A DNA stretch of 47,034 nt from Neoroseomonas terrae (GTDB lineage: Bacteria; Pseudomonadota; Alphaproteobacteria; Acetobacterales; Acetobacteraceae), in assembly GCF_018129025.1 (NCBI RefSeq), contig NZ_JAAEDI010000041.1, forward strand, positions 1-47,034, read 5' to 3'. The position numbers and the translations under genes were made by a program. Below, piece by piece: positions 24,335-31,924 of this stretch. Position 1 is the first letter of the stretch. Each line of letters starts with the position of its first letter. Under the pieces are notes generated by a model, which saw only the letters and a list, made by a program, of their open reading frames with translations, ran no database searches and was not told the DNA's origin.

Positions 24335-25199
24335 CCGCGAGGTGCCGTCGCCGCAGCAGCCGTGACAGAAGCCCGTCCACCGGGCCCGCCAGCACCGACA
24401 CCGCCCAGGCGCCGCCGGCGATGAGCACGATCGCCGGCCCGGTCGGCACATCCGCGTGGTAGGACAGAACCAGCCCCGCGACGGAGGACGCGACCGCGAT
24501 CCCCACCGCCGCATAGGCCATGCCCGAGACCTGCCGCGCCCAGTGCCGGGCGGCGATCGCCGGCAGCATCATCAGCCCCACCGCCATCAGGGTGCCAAGC
24601 GCCTGGAACGCCGAGATCACGTTCAGGACCACGAGCGCCTGGAACACCAGATGCCACGCACCGCCCCGCGCGCCGGCGGCCGCCGCGAAGGATGGGTCGA
24701 AGCATTCCAGCACCAGCGGTCGCCAGGCGAAGGCCAGCACCAGCAGCGTCAGCGTCGCGACGCCGGCCATCAGCAACAGTGCCGGGTCGTCCACGCCCAG
24801 CACGCTGCCGAACAGGATGTGCGTGATGTCAGCGCCCCCACCCCCGCCAACGGAGATGATCGCGACGCCCGCGCCGAGCGCGAGCAGGTAGAGCGCCGCG
24901 AGCGTCGCATCCTCCCGCCCGCCAGTCGCGCGCGACAGCGCCCCGGCGCCGACGGCGACCACCAGGCCGGCGACCAGCCCGCCGAACCACAGGAACGGCG
25001 CGGAGAAGCCCGCGAGCAGGAACGCGATCGCCACGCCCGGCAGGGCGCCATGCGCCAGCACGTCTGCCGTCAGGCTCATGCGCCGGAGTACGAGGAAGAC
25101 GCCGAGGACAGGCGCGGAAACGGACAGCGCGAGGCAGCCGACGAGGGCGCGCCGGAGGAAGCCGAATTCGGCGAAGGGGGCGATGAGAAGGTCGTGCAT
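24330..25199 (-). CDS. znuB: Zinc/manganese-type ABC transporter permease, ZnuB-like
   Basis: This 289-aa inner-membrane permease belongs to the ABC-3 family, which imports Zn or Mn with a periplasmic cluster A-I receptor. It shows eight to nine hydrophobic helices and the family segment RMSLTADVLAHGALPGVA (about 40-57). It lies downstream of the ATPase gene on the same strand, separated by 246 bases that contain a hairpin repeat. The Zur-like box ahead of the operon favours zinc as the substrate. The binding-protein gene (znuA) is not in the window and must be encoded elsewhere if the system is active. Confidence 0.85.
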   Translation of the reverse strand: MHDLLIAPFAEFGFLRRALVGCLALSVSAPVLGVFLVLRRMSLTADVLAHGALPGVAIAFLLAGFSAPFLWFGGLVAGLVVAVGAGALSRATGGREDATLAALYLLALGAGVAIISVGGGGGADITHILFGSVLGVDDPALLLMAGVATLTLLVLAFAWRPLVLECFDPSFAAAAGARGGAWHLVFQALVVLNVISAFQALGTLMAVGLMMLPAIAARHWARQVSGMAYAAVGIAVASSVAGLVLSYHADVPTGPAIVLIAGGAWAVSVLAGPVDGLLSRLLRRRHLAG

Positions 25200-25444
25200 C
25201 GTCGCAACGGGCCGGAAAGGGTGTCCCCTACCCGGCCATGAGCACCCGCTCAGGCTGCCTCGCCGGCGCGGACAAGGCCCGCATCAGCCAAGCGGCCTTC
25301 GGAGGCCAATACCCGGTACCGGGCAGAAGGCGCGTCGGAACATTCGTCCTGCCTGCGGCGCCGGGCGCCAAGTCGAGGTTTCCAAAGGCCCTTCGGCCTT
25401 TGGCGGGGAGGGTCCGGGAGGGGCGGCGCCCCTCCCGCATCGCG
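25200..25444. repeat. Intergenic paired-hairpin element (copy 2) inside the zinc operon
   Basis: About 25327-25437 is homologous to 18166-18265. The two stems are CCAAAGGCC/GGCCTTTGG (25382-25403, loop CTTC) and CGGGAGGGGC/GCCCCTCCCG (25415-25437, loop GGC). A palindrome CCCGGTACCGGG precedes them near 25312-25323. The element lies between the ATPase and permease genes, both on the minus strand. In a polycistronic transcript it would act as a structured spacer that could stabilise one end or cause partial termination. No gene is seen here. Confidence 0.7.
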
Positions 25445-26194
25445 TCACGCCGCGCGGTCGCAGGCCGCGGCGTCGTCCGCCCAGGCCTCCGCCATCATCC
25501 GCGCCTTCATCCGGTTCGCCGCCGTCAGCGCATCAGCGGTCGGCCCCCAGGCGATGGCGTCGCGGGCGAGAACCAGCGTGTCGGGGAATTCGCGCGTCAC
25601 GAGGTCGAGGTCGTGCAGCACGGCCACCACGGTTCGCCCCTCCCCGTGCCAGTCCCGCACCAGCCGGAGCAGATCGGCGGCCGTGCGTGCATCCACGGCA
25701 TTGAAGGGTTCGTCGAGCAGCAGGATGTCGGCGTCCTGCACGAGGAGCCGGGCAAAGAGCAGCCGCTGTGTCTGGCCGGCGGAAAGCGAGCCGACGGGCC
25801 GCCGCTCGAAGCCAGAGAGGCCCACGGCGGCGAGGGCTTGCCGGGCGCGCTCGCGGTCCTCGGCGGAGGCGGCGCGGAAGGCGCCAAGGCGCGGCCACAG
25901 CCCCTGCATCACGACGTCGAGGCAGGCGATCGGAAAAGCGCGGTCGAGTGCAGCAAGCTGCGGCAGCAGGCCGATACGGGCCGTGCCTTCGTGAAGGATG
26001 GCCCCGCCCTGCGGCTTGTGCAGCCCGGCCAGTGCCCGGAGCAGCGTCGTCTTCCCTGCCCCGTTCGGCCCGACCACGGCCGTCAGGCTGCCTGGCGCGA
26101 AGCGGCCGGAGACATGGTGCACCGCCGCCCGCGCCCCATGGGTGAGCGTCAGATTGTCGAGCCGGATCCCGGCCGGTGCGCGCCGGCCGGTCAT
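25445..26194 (-). CDS. znuC: Zinc/manganese-type ABC transporter ATP-binding protein, ZnuC-like
   Basis: This 249-aa ATPase subunit energises metal import. Walker A is GPNGAGKTT (42-50), the ABC signature is LSAGQTQRL (137-145), Walker B is ILLLDEP (157-163), and the switch histidine is H194 in VLHDLD. The signature is slightly off consensus (AGQTQR rather than GGQxQR), as in other members of this branch. The ATG at 26194 overlaps the stop codon of a 39-codon ORF (ATGA), so translation is probably coupled to it. A GTG at 26224 would extend the frame by ten residues. The permease gene follows on the same strand. Confidence 0.87.
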   Translation of the reverse strand: MTGRRAPAGIRLDNLTLTHGARAAVHHVSGRFAPGSLTAVVGPNGAGKTTLLRALAGLHKPQGGAILHEGTARIGLLPQLAALDRAFPIACLDVVMQGLWPRLGAFRAASAEDRERARQALAAVGLSGFERRPVGSLSAGQTQRLLFARLLVQDADILLLDEPFNAVDARTAADLLRLVRDWHGEGRTVVAVLHDLDLVTREFPDTLVLARDAIAWGPTADALTAANRMKARMMAEAWADDAAACDRAA

Positions 26195-26310
26195 GCCGCC
26201 ATGGCCCAGGCCACGGCCGCCCACAGCAGCGCCGACACGCCAGCCGCCAGCACCAGGCGCGACGCGGCACCGGCGGACAGCGCGAGCGGATCGGTCAGGC
26301 GGAACGTCAT
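26191..26310 (-). CDS. Small membrane ORF, 39 aa, coupled to znuC
   Basis: The ORF encodes MTFRLTDPLALSAGAASRL followed by an Ala/Val/Leu/Trp-rich hydrophobic helix (about residues 18-39). It has no charged residue after Arg18, so a single membrane span is likely. Its TGA overlaps the znuC ATG, and its ATG lies two bases after the Zur-like box, so it is placed as the first gene of the zinc operon. An in-frame ATG at 26328 inside the box would add MLHHNL. Transcription driven by a promoter at the box would leave little or no leader. I know no family for it; a leader or accessory peptide for the importer is possible. Confidence 0.45.
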   Translation of the reverse strand: MTFRLTDPLALSAGAASRLVLAAGVSALLWAAVAWAMAA

Positions 26311-26312
26311 GA

Positions 26313-26327
26313 GGTTATGATGTAACA
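26313..26327 (-). promoter_or_regulatory. Zur-like box in front of the zinc transporter operon
   Basis: On the minus strand the sequence is TGTTACATCATAACC. It matches the Zur pattern TGTTA-N5-TAACA at nine of ten half-site positions with the correct five-base centre. It lies directly upstream of the small ORF and znuC, where a zinc-bound Zur repressor would block transcription. Confidence 0.6.
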
Positions 26328-26376
26328 TACGGTCGGTGCTGGGCAAGGGCGGCGCGGCGCCTTATCTCCGCGCCTG

Positions 26377-27660
26377 ATGCAAGGCAGCCCTCTCCTACCC
26401 GACCCCGATGCCGACCTTCGCCGCAGCCTGCGGCGCCACCGATTTCTCGCGACGGGAATGCTCGCCGGAATGGCGGGGCTGCTGGTCGGGACCTATTGGA
26501 TGCCGCCGGGGTACTGGACGGATCTGCTTCAGGCCTCGGCGAAGGCGGGCGTGGTCGGCGGGCTGGCCGACTGGTTCGCGGTGACGGCGCTGTTCCGCCA
26601 CCCGCTCGGCATCCCCATCCCGCATACCGCCATCGTGCCGAACCAGAAGGAACGTCTGGGGCGGGCGCTGGGGCGCTTCGTCTCGTCGCATGTGTTCACG
26701 GAAGCAGAACTGCGCCGGGTGATCGGGCGGCTCGACCTTGCGCGCATCGTGCAGCGGTTCCTCGCCGATCCGGCGGCGATGCGCCCCGCGGCGGAGGCGC
26801 TGGCCGGCAACATGCCGAAGCTGGTGGCGAGCCTGGAGGACGGGCGCGCGCGCAGGCTGCTGGTGCGGCTGCTGCCGCGCATCGTTTCCGGGCCGGCCGG
26901 GGCGCGGCTGGTGTCGCGGGTGCTGCGGGCCTTCGTCGCCTCGGGCCGGCACCAGGAAGTGTTCAGCCTTGCCATCGGCCAGCTGAAGGTGTTGCTGACA
27001 GCGCGTGAGGAGGCGCTGCGCGGCGTGATCGAGGCGCGCATCCGCGCCGAGGGCGGCGCCGTGATCGGCTGGTTGGCCGGCGCCACGGTGGCGAAGCGCA
27101 TCCTGGCCGCGATCAACACGGAGCTCGGCAAGGTCGAGCCGGAGGATTCCGAGCTGCGCGCGGCCTTCGCGGAATGGCTGGGCCATGAGATCGAGCGGCT
27201 GGAGACCGACCCCGAACGCGCCGAGGCGATCGGCCGCGTGCTGCGGGAGGCCCTGGCCCATCCCTCCGTCGCGATGTGGCTGATGGATGTGTGGGGCCGG
27301 CTGCGGGCGGCGCTGGTCGCCGATGCGGCGAGGCCCGACGGGCGTACGGTCGCGCTGCTGTCGGGCGTCTTCGCCAATGCCGGCGCGATGCTGGCCGACG
27401 ATCCCGGTGCGCGCGAGCGGCTCAACCAGGCGGTGGAACGCGTGCTGATGACGCTGCTGCCCAGCGCGCAGGCGCAGCTATCCGACTTCATCGCGGGCGT
27501 GGTCGGCAATTGGGATGCGAAATCGGCCTCGGAGAAGATCGAGTTGCGGGTCGGTGCCGACCTTCAATACGTGCGGATCAACGGGACACTGGTCGGGTTT
27601 CTCGCCGGCGGCGCTCTGTTCGCGCTGCTGAGCGCGATGTTCGGGCGGGTGGCAAGCTAA
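26377..27660 (+). CDS. DUF445 family membrane-associated protein
   Basis: This 427-aa protein of the DUF445 (YjiN-like) family has unknown biochemical function. An N-terminal hydrophobic helix (about 26-44, MLAGMAGLLVGTYW) is followed by the family hallmark GGLADWFAVTALFRHPLGIPIPHTAIV (about 62-88). A long helical middle rich in Arg, Glu and Ala precedes a C-terminal membrane helix (about 405-424, TLVGFLAGGALFALLSAMF). Both ends are probably in the inner membrane. It is divergent from the zinc operon, sharing an intergenic stretch of only about 65 bases, so the Zur-like site could influence it as well. Confidence 0.85.
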   Translation: MQGSPLLPDPDADLRRSLRRHRFLATGMLAGMAGLLVGTYWMPPGYWTDLLQASAKAGVVGGLADWFAVTALFRHPLGIPIPHTAIVPNQKERLGRALGRFVSSHVFTEAELRRVIGRLDLARIVQRFLADPAAMRPAAEALAGNMPKLVASLEDGRARRLLVRLLPRIVSGPAGARLVSRVLRAFVASGRHQEVFSLAIGQLKVLLTAREEALRGVIEARIRAEGGAVIGWLAGATVAKRILAAINTELGKVEPEDSELRAAFAEWLGHEIERLETDPERAEAIGRVLREALAHPSVAMWLMDVWGRLRAALVADAARPDGRTVALLSGVFANAGAMLADDPGARERLNQAVERVLMTLLPSAQAQLSDFIAGVVGNWDAKSASEKIELRVGADLQYVRINGTLVGFLAGGALFALLSAMFGRVAS

Positions 27661-27744
27661 GGCGAACCGCCTTCTCCGCCACGAGCGCACGGGCGACAGA
27701 CGCGTAAGGGGAGCGCCGACGTCGCCGCCCCGCGCACATCACTT

Positions 27745-27763
27745 GCAAATGATTCTCATTATC
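27745..27763 (+). promoter_or_regulatory. Fur box upstream of the TonB-dependent receptor
   Basis: GCAAATGATTCTCATTATC agrees with the 19-bp Fur consensus at 15 positions, including the complete right part CATTATC, and overlaps the presumed -35/-10 promoter. Iron-loaded Fur would repress the downstream receptor. The distance to the start codon (about 257 bases) is unusually large. Confidence 0.78.
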
Positions 27764-27807
27764 ATTAAATCGCGGTCGCCACCGAGGAGCCCGGGGCACC
27801 AAGGAGA

Positions 27808-27999
27808 TCACTGCCGACCATGGCACGATTCGGCCAATAGTTCGTCAGTCTCTTTGAAATCGGGCACGCCGCCGCAGTCCTCATAGGCAAGAAACGGAAT
27901 AATTCTGGCGCCAATACAGTGCCGTTCCGACAGCGGCCCCTGGCGGTCGCCTGCCGGCAACACGGCCGTTCCATCGGGCCGCCAGATTTTCCGGGCCAC
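27808..27999 (-). CDS. Questionable small ORF, 63 aa, in the receptor leader
   Basis: This GTG-initiated frame encodes a 63-residue peptide (starting MARKIWRPDGTAVLPAG) of balanced, protein-like composition, unlike the Arg/Ala-rich shadow frames elsewhere. It has no ribosome binding site, no recognised family and no partner gene, and it is antisense to the leader of the TonB receptor. It may be a small unknown protein, a remnant, or chance. Confidence 0.2.
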   Translation of the reverse strand: MARKIWRPDGTAVLPAGDRQGPLSERHCIGARIIPFLAYEDCGGVPDFKETDELLAESCHGRQ

Positions 28000-28019
28000 A
28001 GGATCAGGGGGTTAAGCAT

Positions 28020-30020
28020 ATGTACCGTTCCCGCAATGCCCTCATGGCGGGTTCCGCCATGGGATTGGTGACGCTCGCACTCACGACAGCCACGATGGCG
28101 CAGACCGCTGCCCCACCGGCGGTCGAACTGAACCCCATCCAGGTGACGGGCCAGGGCGCCTCCGAGAACAGGAGCACGATCGACGGCCAGATGCTGAGGC
28201 TCGAGGCCGGAAACCGCGTCGACGACCTGCTGCGGACGCTGCCCGGCGTCTTCACGCGTGAGAATGCACAGCAGCCTGGCGTTGCCGTGAACATCCGCGG
28301 GTTCGAGGGCGTGGGCCGCGTGAACATGTCGGTCGATGGCGTGCGGCAGAACTTCCGCTTCACCGGTCACGAGGCCGGTGGCTTCACCTATGTCGACCCG
28401 GCGCTGCTCGCGGGCGTCGACGTGACGCGGGGCACGGTGATCGGGACGGGCGGCGGTGCCCTCGCCGGCACCGCCAATTTCCGGACGCTGAACGTCGATG
28501 ACATCGTCCGTGAGGGCCAGACCTATGGCGCGCTCGCGCGGCTGGGCTGGGGTTCCAACGGCGTCGACTTCGCCGAAATGGCGGCGGCCGGCGTGCGCAC
28601 CGAACTGGTTGGCGTGGCGGCGGCGATCAGCCACCGAAGCTCGCGCAACTATCACGACGGCTATGGCCAAAGCGTGCCGGGCACCGGGCAGGACCTGATC
28701 TCGGGCCTGGCGCGGCTCAACTTCAACCTCGGCGAAGGCCACACGCTGGGCTTCGGCATGGTGCTCTACGACAACGACTTCTACGCGAATTCCTATTACC
28801 AGACCGTCAATAACCGCACCTACACGGCCAACTACCGCTACAATCCCGGCAATCCGTGGATCGATCTGCGGGCCAACGCCTACTACAACGACCTGACCAT
28901 GAAATACACGGGCGGTACGGGAACGGCCGTCAACCGCACGATCGAGGACGAAGGGATCGGCTTCGACATTGCCAACCTGTCGCGCTTCGCACTTGGTCCG
29001 GTCCAGGTCGTCAGCAACAACGGCGTCGAGTACTTCCATGATTCGGTTACGTCGAACAACAGCGGTGTCAATCCGGCGGACGGCAACTCCGAGTTGCTCG
29101 GCATCTTCACCGACACCACCTTCAGCTACAACATCGTCGATTTCACGGCCGGTCTTCGCTACAACTACTACTCCTTGAGCGGCGACGGCATTCCGAACAT
29201 CCGGTACGGGCGCTACACCGTCGACAATTCCGAAGGCTCGCTTGACCCGCGGCTCACCCTCGCCATCCGGGCGACCGACTGGCTGCAGCCCTATGTGACC
29301 TGGAGCCGCTCCATGCGCGCGCCGACCCTGCAGGAGACGATGCTCGGCGGGTCGCACCCTGGCACCACCAGCGGCACCTACCTGCCGAACCCGGAGCTGA
29401 GCCCCGAAACCCAGCAGGGCTGGGAGTTCGGCGTGAACCTTCGCGGCCGGCAGATGCTGACCGACAATGACGTCCTGCGCATCCGCGCCAACTACTTCAT
29501 CATGAATGTCGAGGACTACATCGTCGCGACCTACGTCGCGCCGCTGCGGTCCTTCCAATACCAGAACGTGCCGGGCAGCTCGCGCGTCCAGGGCTTCGAG
29601 TTCGAGGCGAACTACGATGCGCGCGTAGCCTTCGGCAGCATCAACTATACCCACACGGACTCCAAGCTTGCGTCGCAGGTGCCGGGGCTCGGTGCCAGCC
29701 AGTACACGCCGGACCACGTCGTCGCCGTCACGGCGGGCGGGCGCATGTTCGACGAAAGGCTGACTCTTGGTGCCCGGTATACCTACGTCTCCGGCGGGCT
29801 CACCGCGGGGCTCAACCCGACCTTCACGGGCGCGACGGCGGTCGAGGGCGGCAAGCCCTACAACCTGTTCGATCTCTTCGCGAGCGTGCGGGTCACCGAC
29901 AATCTCGACCTCAATGCCCGCGTGACCAACGTGTTCGACGTCGCCTACACGCCGTTCCTCAGCACGAACGGCACGGGACAGGGCCGCACCTTCTACTTCG
30001 GCCTGCAGGTCCGTCTCTGA
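28020..30020 (+). CDS. TonB-dependent outer-membrane receptor, heme/HasR-like
   Basis: This 666-aa outer-membrane receptor takes up an iron source with TonB energy. It has a signal peptide (about 1-27), an N-terminal TonB-box-like stretch (ELNPIQVTG, about 36-44), and a plug domain (about 50-165) with the segment VNIRGFEGVGRVNMSVDG typical of heme/hemoglobin-type receptors. A 22-strand barrel follows, ending in the aromatic-rich FYFGLQVRL. The Fur box upstream shows iron control. No hemP, heme ABC transporter or TonB/ExbBD genes are in the window, so transport past the outer membrane depends on genes elsewhere. A xenosiderophore substrate cannot be excluded. A hairpin after the stop codon probably ends the transcript. 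Confidence 0.88.
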   Translation: MYRSRNALMAGSAMGLVTLALTTATMAQTAAPPAVELNPIQVTGQGASENRSTIDGQMLRLEAGNRVDDLLRTLPGVFTRENAQQPGVAVNIRGFEGVGRVNMSVDGVRQNFRFTGHEAGGFTYVDPALLAGVDVTRGTVIGTGGGALAGTANFRTLNVDDIVREGQTYGALARLGWGSNGVDFAEMAAAGVRTELVGVAAAISHRSSRNYHDGYGQSVPGTGQDLISGLARLNFNLGEGHTLGFGMVLYDNDFYANSYYQTVNNRTYTANYRYNPGNPWIDLRANAYYNDLTMKYTGGTGTAVNRTIEDEGIGFDIANLSRFALGPVQVVSNNGVEYFHDSVTSNNSGVNPADGNSELLGIFTDTTFSYNIVDFTAGLRYNYYSLSGDGIPNIRYGRYTVDNSEGSLDPRLTLAIRATDWLQPYVTWSRSMRAPTLQETMLGGSHPGTTSGTYLPNPELSPETQQGWEFGVNLRGRQMLTDNDVLRIRANYFIMNVEDYIVATYVAPLRSFQYQNVPGSSRVQGFEFEANYDARVAFGSINYTHTDSKLASQVPGLGASQYTPDHVVAVTAGGRMFDERLTLGARYTYVSGGLTAGLNPTFTGATAVEGGKPYNLFDLFASVRVTDNLDLNARVTNVFDVAYTPFLSTNGTGQGRTFYFGLQVRL

Positions 30021-30029
30021 CGGCAGCAT

Positions 30030-30055
30030 CCCCGCCCCTCACCCCGGGGGCGGGG
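30030..30055 (+). terminator. GC-rich terminator hairpin after the receptor gene
   Basis: CCCCGCCCC (30030-30038) pairs with GGGGCGGGG (30047-30055) around an eight-base loop, nine bases after the receptor stop. There is no clear T-run, so termination efficiency is uncertain. Confidence 0.5.
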
Positions 30056-30095
30056 CCCCTCGCCGCGGCCGGTCGGCGCGCGTAGGCTCGGCCGC

Positions 30096-31127
30096 ATGAC
30101 CGCCTTCACGCTGTCCGCGCTCGACCAATCCTCCGTCGCCTCAGGCCGCACGCCCGGGGAGGCGATCCGGGAGACCATCGCCCTCGCCCAGCATTGCGAT
30201 GCGCTGGGCTTCCGCCGCTATTGGTGCGCCGAGCACCACAACTCCGCCTCGCATGCCGGCACCGCGCCGGAGGTGCTGCTCGCGGCGATCGGCGCCACGA
30301 CGAAGCGCATCCGCATCGGCAGCGCGGGCATCATGCTGCCGCACTACGCGTCATTGAAGGTGGCGGAGCAGTTCCGCGTGCTCGAGGCGATCGCGCCGGG
30401 GCGTGTCGATCTCGGCGTCGGCCGCGCGCCGGGGTCCGACGGCCGCACCGCCTTCGCGCTGAACCCCGCGGCCAATCAAGCGGCCGACCGCTTTCCGGCG
30501 CAGGTGATGGAAGTGCTCGGCTGGCAGGGTGACGGGCTGCCGGAAAACCACCCCTTCCGCGCCATCGTCGCGCAGCCGGCGGTCGAGACGAGGCCGGAGA
30601 TGTGGATCCTGGGATCCTCGGATTACGGCGCCCAGGTCGCGGGGTATTTCGCCCTGCCCTACTGCTTCGCGCATTTCTTCTCGGATGGCGGTGGCTCGGA
30701 ACAGGCGATCGCGGTGTATCGGGAAAGCTTCCAGCCGAAGCCGGACATGGCGGGGCGCCTGGCGGCGCCGCATCCGGCGCTCGGCGTCTACTGCCTTGTG
30801 GCTGATACGGAAGCGGAGGCGAAGCGACTGTTCCGCTCCCGCGAGCTATGGCGGCTCAAGCGCGACCGCGGCCTCTATCTGCCCCTGCCCAGCGTCGAGG
30901 AAGCCGAGGCGCATTCCTACTCGGATCTCGAACTCTCCCGGATCGAGAAGATGCGCGAAACGGCGATGGTCGGCGCGCCGGAACAGGTAAAGGCGAAGCT
31001 GGAGGCGCTGTCGGCGGCGCATGGCGGAATCGCCGAGTTCGCCGTCATCACCCATTGCCACGACCCGGCGGCGCGGCGGCATTCATATACACTGCTCGCG
31101 GAAACATTCGGGCTCAAAGCAGCCTAG
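30096..31127 (+). CDS. LLM-class flavin-dependent oxidoreductase (MsnO8-like)
   Basis: This 343-aa luciferase-like monooxygenase uses reduced flavin, supplied by another reductase or coenzyme, to oxidise an organic substrate. Family features are the N-terminal SALDQSSVASGRTP, WCAEHHNSAS (about 44-53, substrate/flavin pocket), GVGRAPGSDG (about 108-117), and the C-terminal segment MVGAPEQVKAKLEAL (about 289-303). The MsnO8 subgroup is widespread and its substrates are mostly unknown. It stands alone between the TonB receptor and convergent minus-strand genes. Confidence 0.88.
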   Translation: MTAFTLSALDQSSVASGRTPGEAIRETIALAQHCDALGFRRYWCAEHHNSASHAGTAPEVLLAAIGATTKRIRIGSAGIMLPHYASLKVAEQFRVLEAIAPGRVDLGVGRAPGSDGRTAFALNPAANQAADRFPAQVMEVLGWQGDGLPENHPFRAIVAQPAVETRPEMWILGSSDYGAQVAGYFALPYCFAHFFSDGGGSEQAIAVYRESFQPKPDMAGRLAAPHPALGVYCLVADTEAEAKRLFRSRELWRLKRDRGLYLPLPSVEEAEAHSYSDLELSRIEKMRETAMVGAPEQVKAKLEALSAAHGGIAEFAVITHCHDPAARRHSYTLLAETFGLKAA

Positions 31128-31156
31128 GCGCAAGTCTCCACGCCGCGGGCAGAGTC

Positions 31157-31462
31157 CTAGCGGCGGATGAACACGAAGCGCATCGGCTGCGCGCCATTGC
31201 GCGCCGCGCGGCGCATGCGCCACCAGAGGGACCCGCCGCCGATCACGCCGGCTACCAGCGCCACCGGAAGCAGGATGCCGATCGCGAGCACTGCAAGGCC
31301 GGCGAATACCAGCGCAGCTGCGCCGAGCGCCACCAGCATCGCGATGCCGCCGATGCGGGCGAGCAGGCGGTCGAAGGTGCCTGTCGGCTTTGGCGGCACC
31401 GGGTCGCGGAACTCACCTTCCGGGGTCATGTCGATGACAGGGGGGCGGTGCTGCGTGTTCAT
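31157..31462 (-). CDS. Small two-helix membrane protein, 101 aa
   Basis: This is an inner-membrane protein of unknown function. The cytosolic N-terminus contains DPVPPKPTGTFDRLL. Two adjacent hydrophobic helices follow (about 36-58 and 59-78), and a basic tail ends RFVFIRR. The ATG at 31462 gives a natural N-terminus (MNTQHRPPVID); an upstream start at 31483 is possible. The sequence suggests a general membrane protein without catalytic residues. It follows the VOC gene on the same strand. Confidence 0.6.
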   Translation of the reverse strand: MNTQHRPPVIDMTPEGEFRDPVPPKPTGTFDRLLARIGGIAMLVALGAAALVFAGLAVLAIGILLPVALVAGVIGGGSLWWRMRRAARNGAQPMRFVFIRR

Positions 31463-31506
31463 GGCCCTGAGGACGTGGCCCATCGCGGCGCCGGGATCAA
31501 GGGCCG

Positions 31507-31920
31507 TTACGATCCGTGACGTGGAGCGCGGTATCCGGCTTCGATGTTGTTGCCGTCCGGATCGAGGACATAAGCGCCATAATAGCCCATCTCAGCCGGC
31601 CCGCGTGGGCCGGGGGCGCCATTGTCCGTGCCGCCGGCGGCAAGCGCGGCGCGGTGGAACGCATCGACGGAAGCGTGGTCGGGTGCGCGGAAGGCGACAT
31701 GAATCGGGCTTGCGGAGACTTGGTGCCCGGCCGCCCAGAAGCTCGGCTTGTCGGTGCCGATCCACAGGAAGGGAATCGGCTCCCCCGCGCTACGCACCAC
31801 CAGGAATGAGGTCGGGCTGTTGTCGATCACGGCCAGTCCGACCGCCTGCGCGGCGGCCTCATAGAATCTGCGGGCGCTGACCAAGTCGCGCACCCGGAAT
31901 CCCATGTGGTCGAGCAGCAT
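31507..31920 (-). CDS. VOC family (glyoxalase-fold) protein
   Basis: This 137-aa protein of the vicinal-oxygen-chelate fold has one module pair. The N-terminal strand is LLDHMGFRVRDLVSARRFY (about 2-20) with a potential metal ligand His5. The middle has SPIHVAFRAPD (His near 69), and the C-terminal YVLDPDGNNIEAGY provides the usual Glu ligand. Such proteins act as dioxygenases, isomerases or resistance proteins. The specific reaction is not shown. The ATG at 31920 lies four bases after the stop of the host-attachment gene, so the two are probably co-transcribed. Confidence 0.85.
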   Translation of the reverse strand: MLLDHMGFRVRDLVSARRFYEAAAQAVGLAVIDNSPTSFLVVRSAGEPIPFLWIGTDKPSFWAAGHQVSASPIHVAFRAPDHASVDAFHRAALAAGGTDNGAPGPRGPAEMGYYGAYVLDPDGNNIEAGYRAPRHGS

Positions 31921-31924
31921 CCGC

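Larger units (their letters stand above)
27661..28019. other. Long leader region of the TonB receptor gene, lower GC
   Basis: The gap of 359 bases has clearly lower GC than its surroundings. It holds a Fur box (listed separately) and a possible promoter, TTGCAA (27744-27749) and TAAATC (27766-27771), which would give a leader of about 245 bases. A strong purine-rich site (CAGGGGG) precedes the receptor ATG. A six-codon plus-strand ORF (at 27820) and a 63-codon minus-strand ORF (27808-27999) also lie here. I could not identify a known riboswitch fold. Confidence 0.5.

Noticed and set aside
27764..28019. Known riboswitch (cobalamin or similar) in the TonB receptor leader
   Set aside because: No conserved cobalamin-box or other riboswitch core could be recognised; the Fur box explains iron regulation.
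27765..30029. 754-codon open frame on the minus strand opposite the TonB receptor
   Set aside because: It mirrors the receptor gene, has low-complexity Arg/Val/Gly composition and no domain. The plus-strand gene has signal, plug and barrel features.
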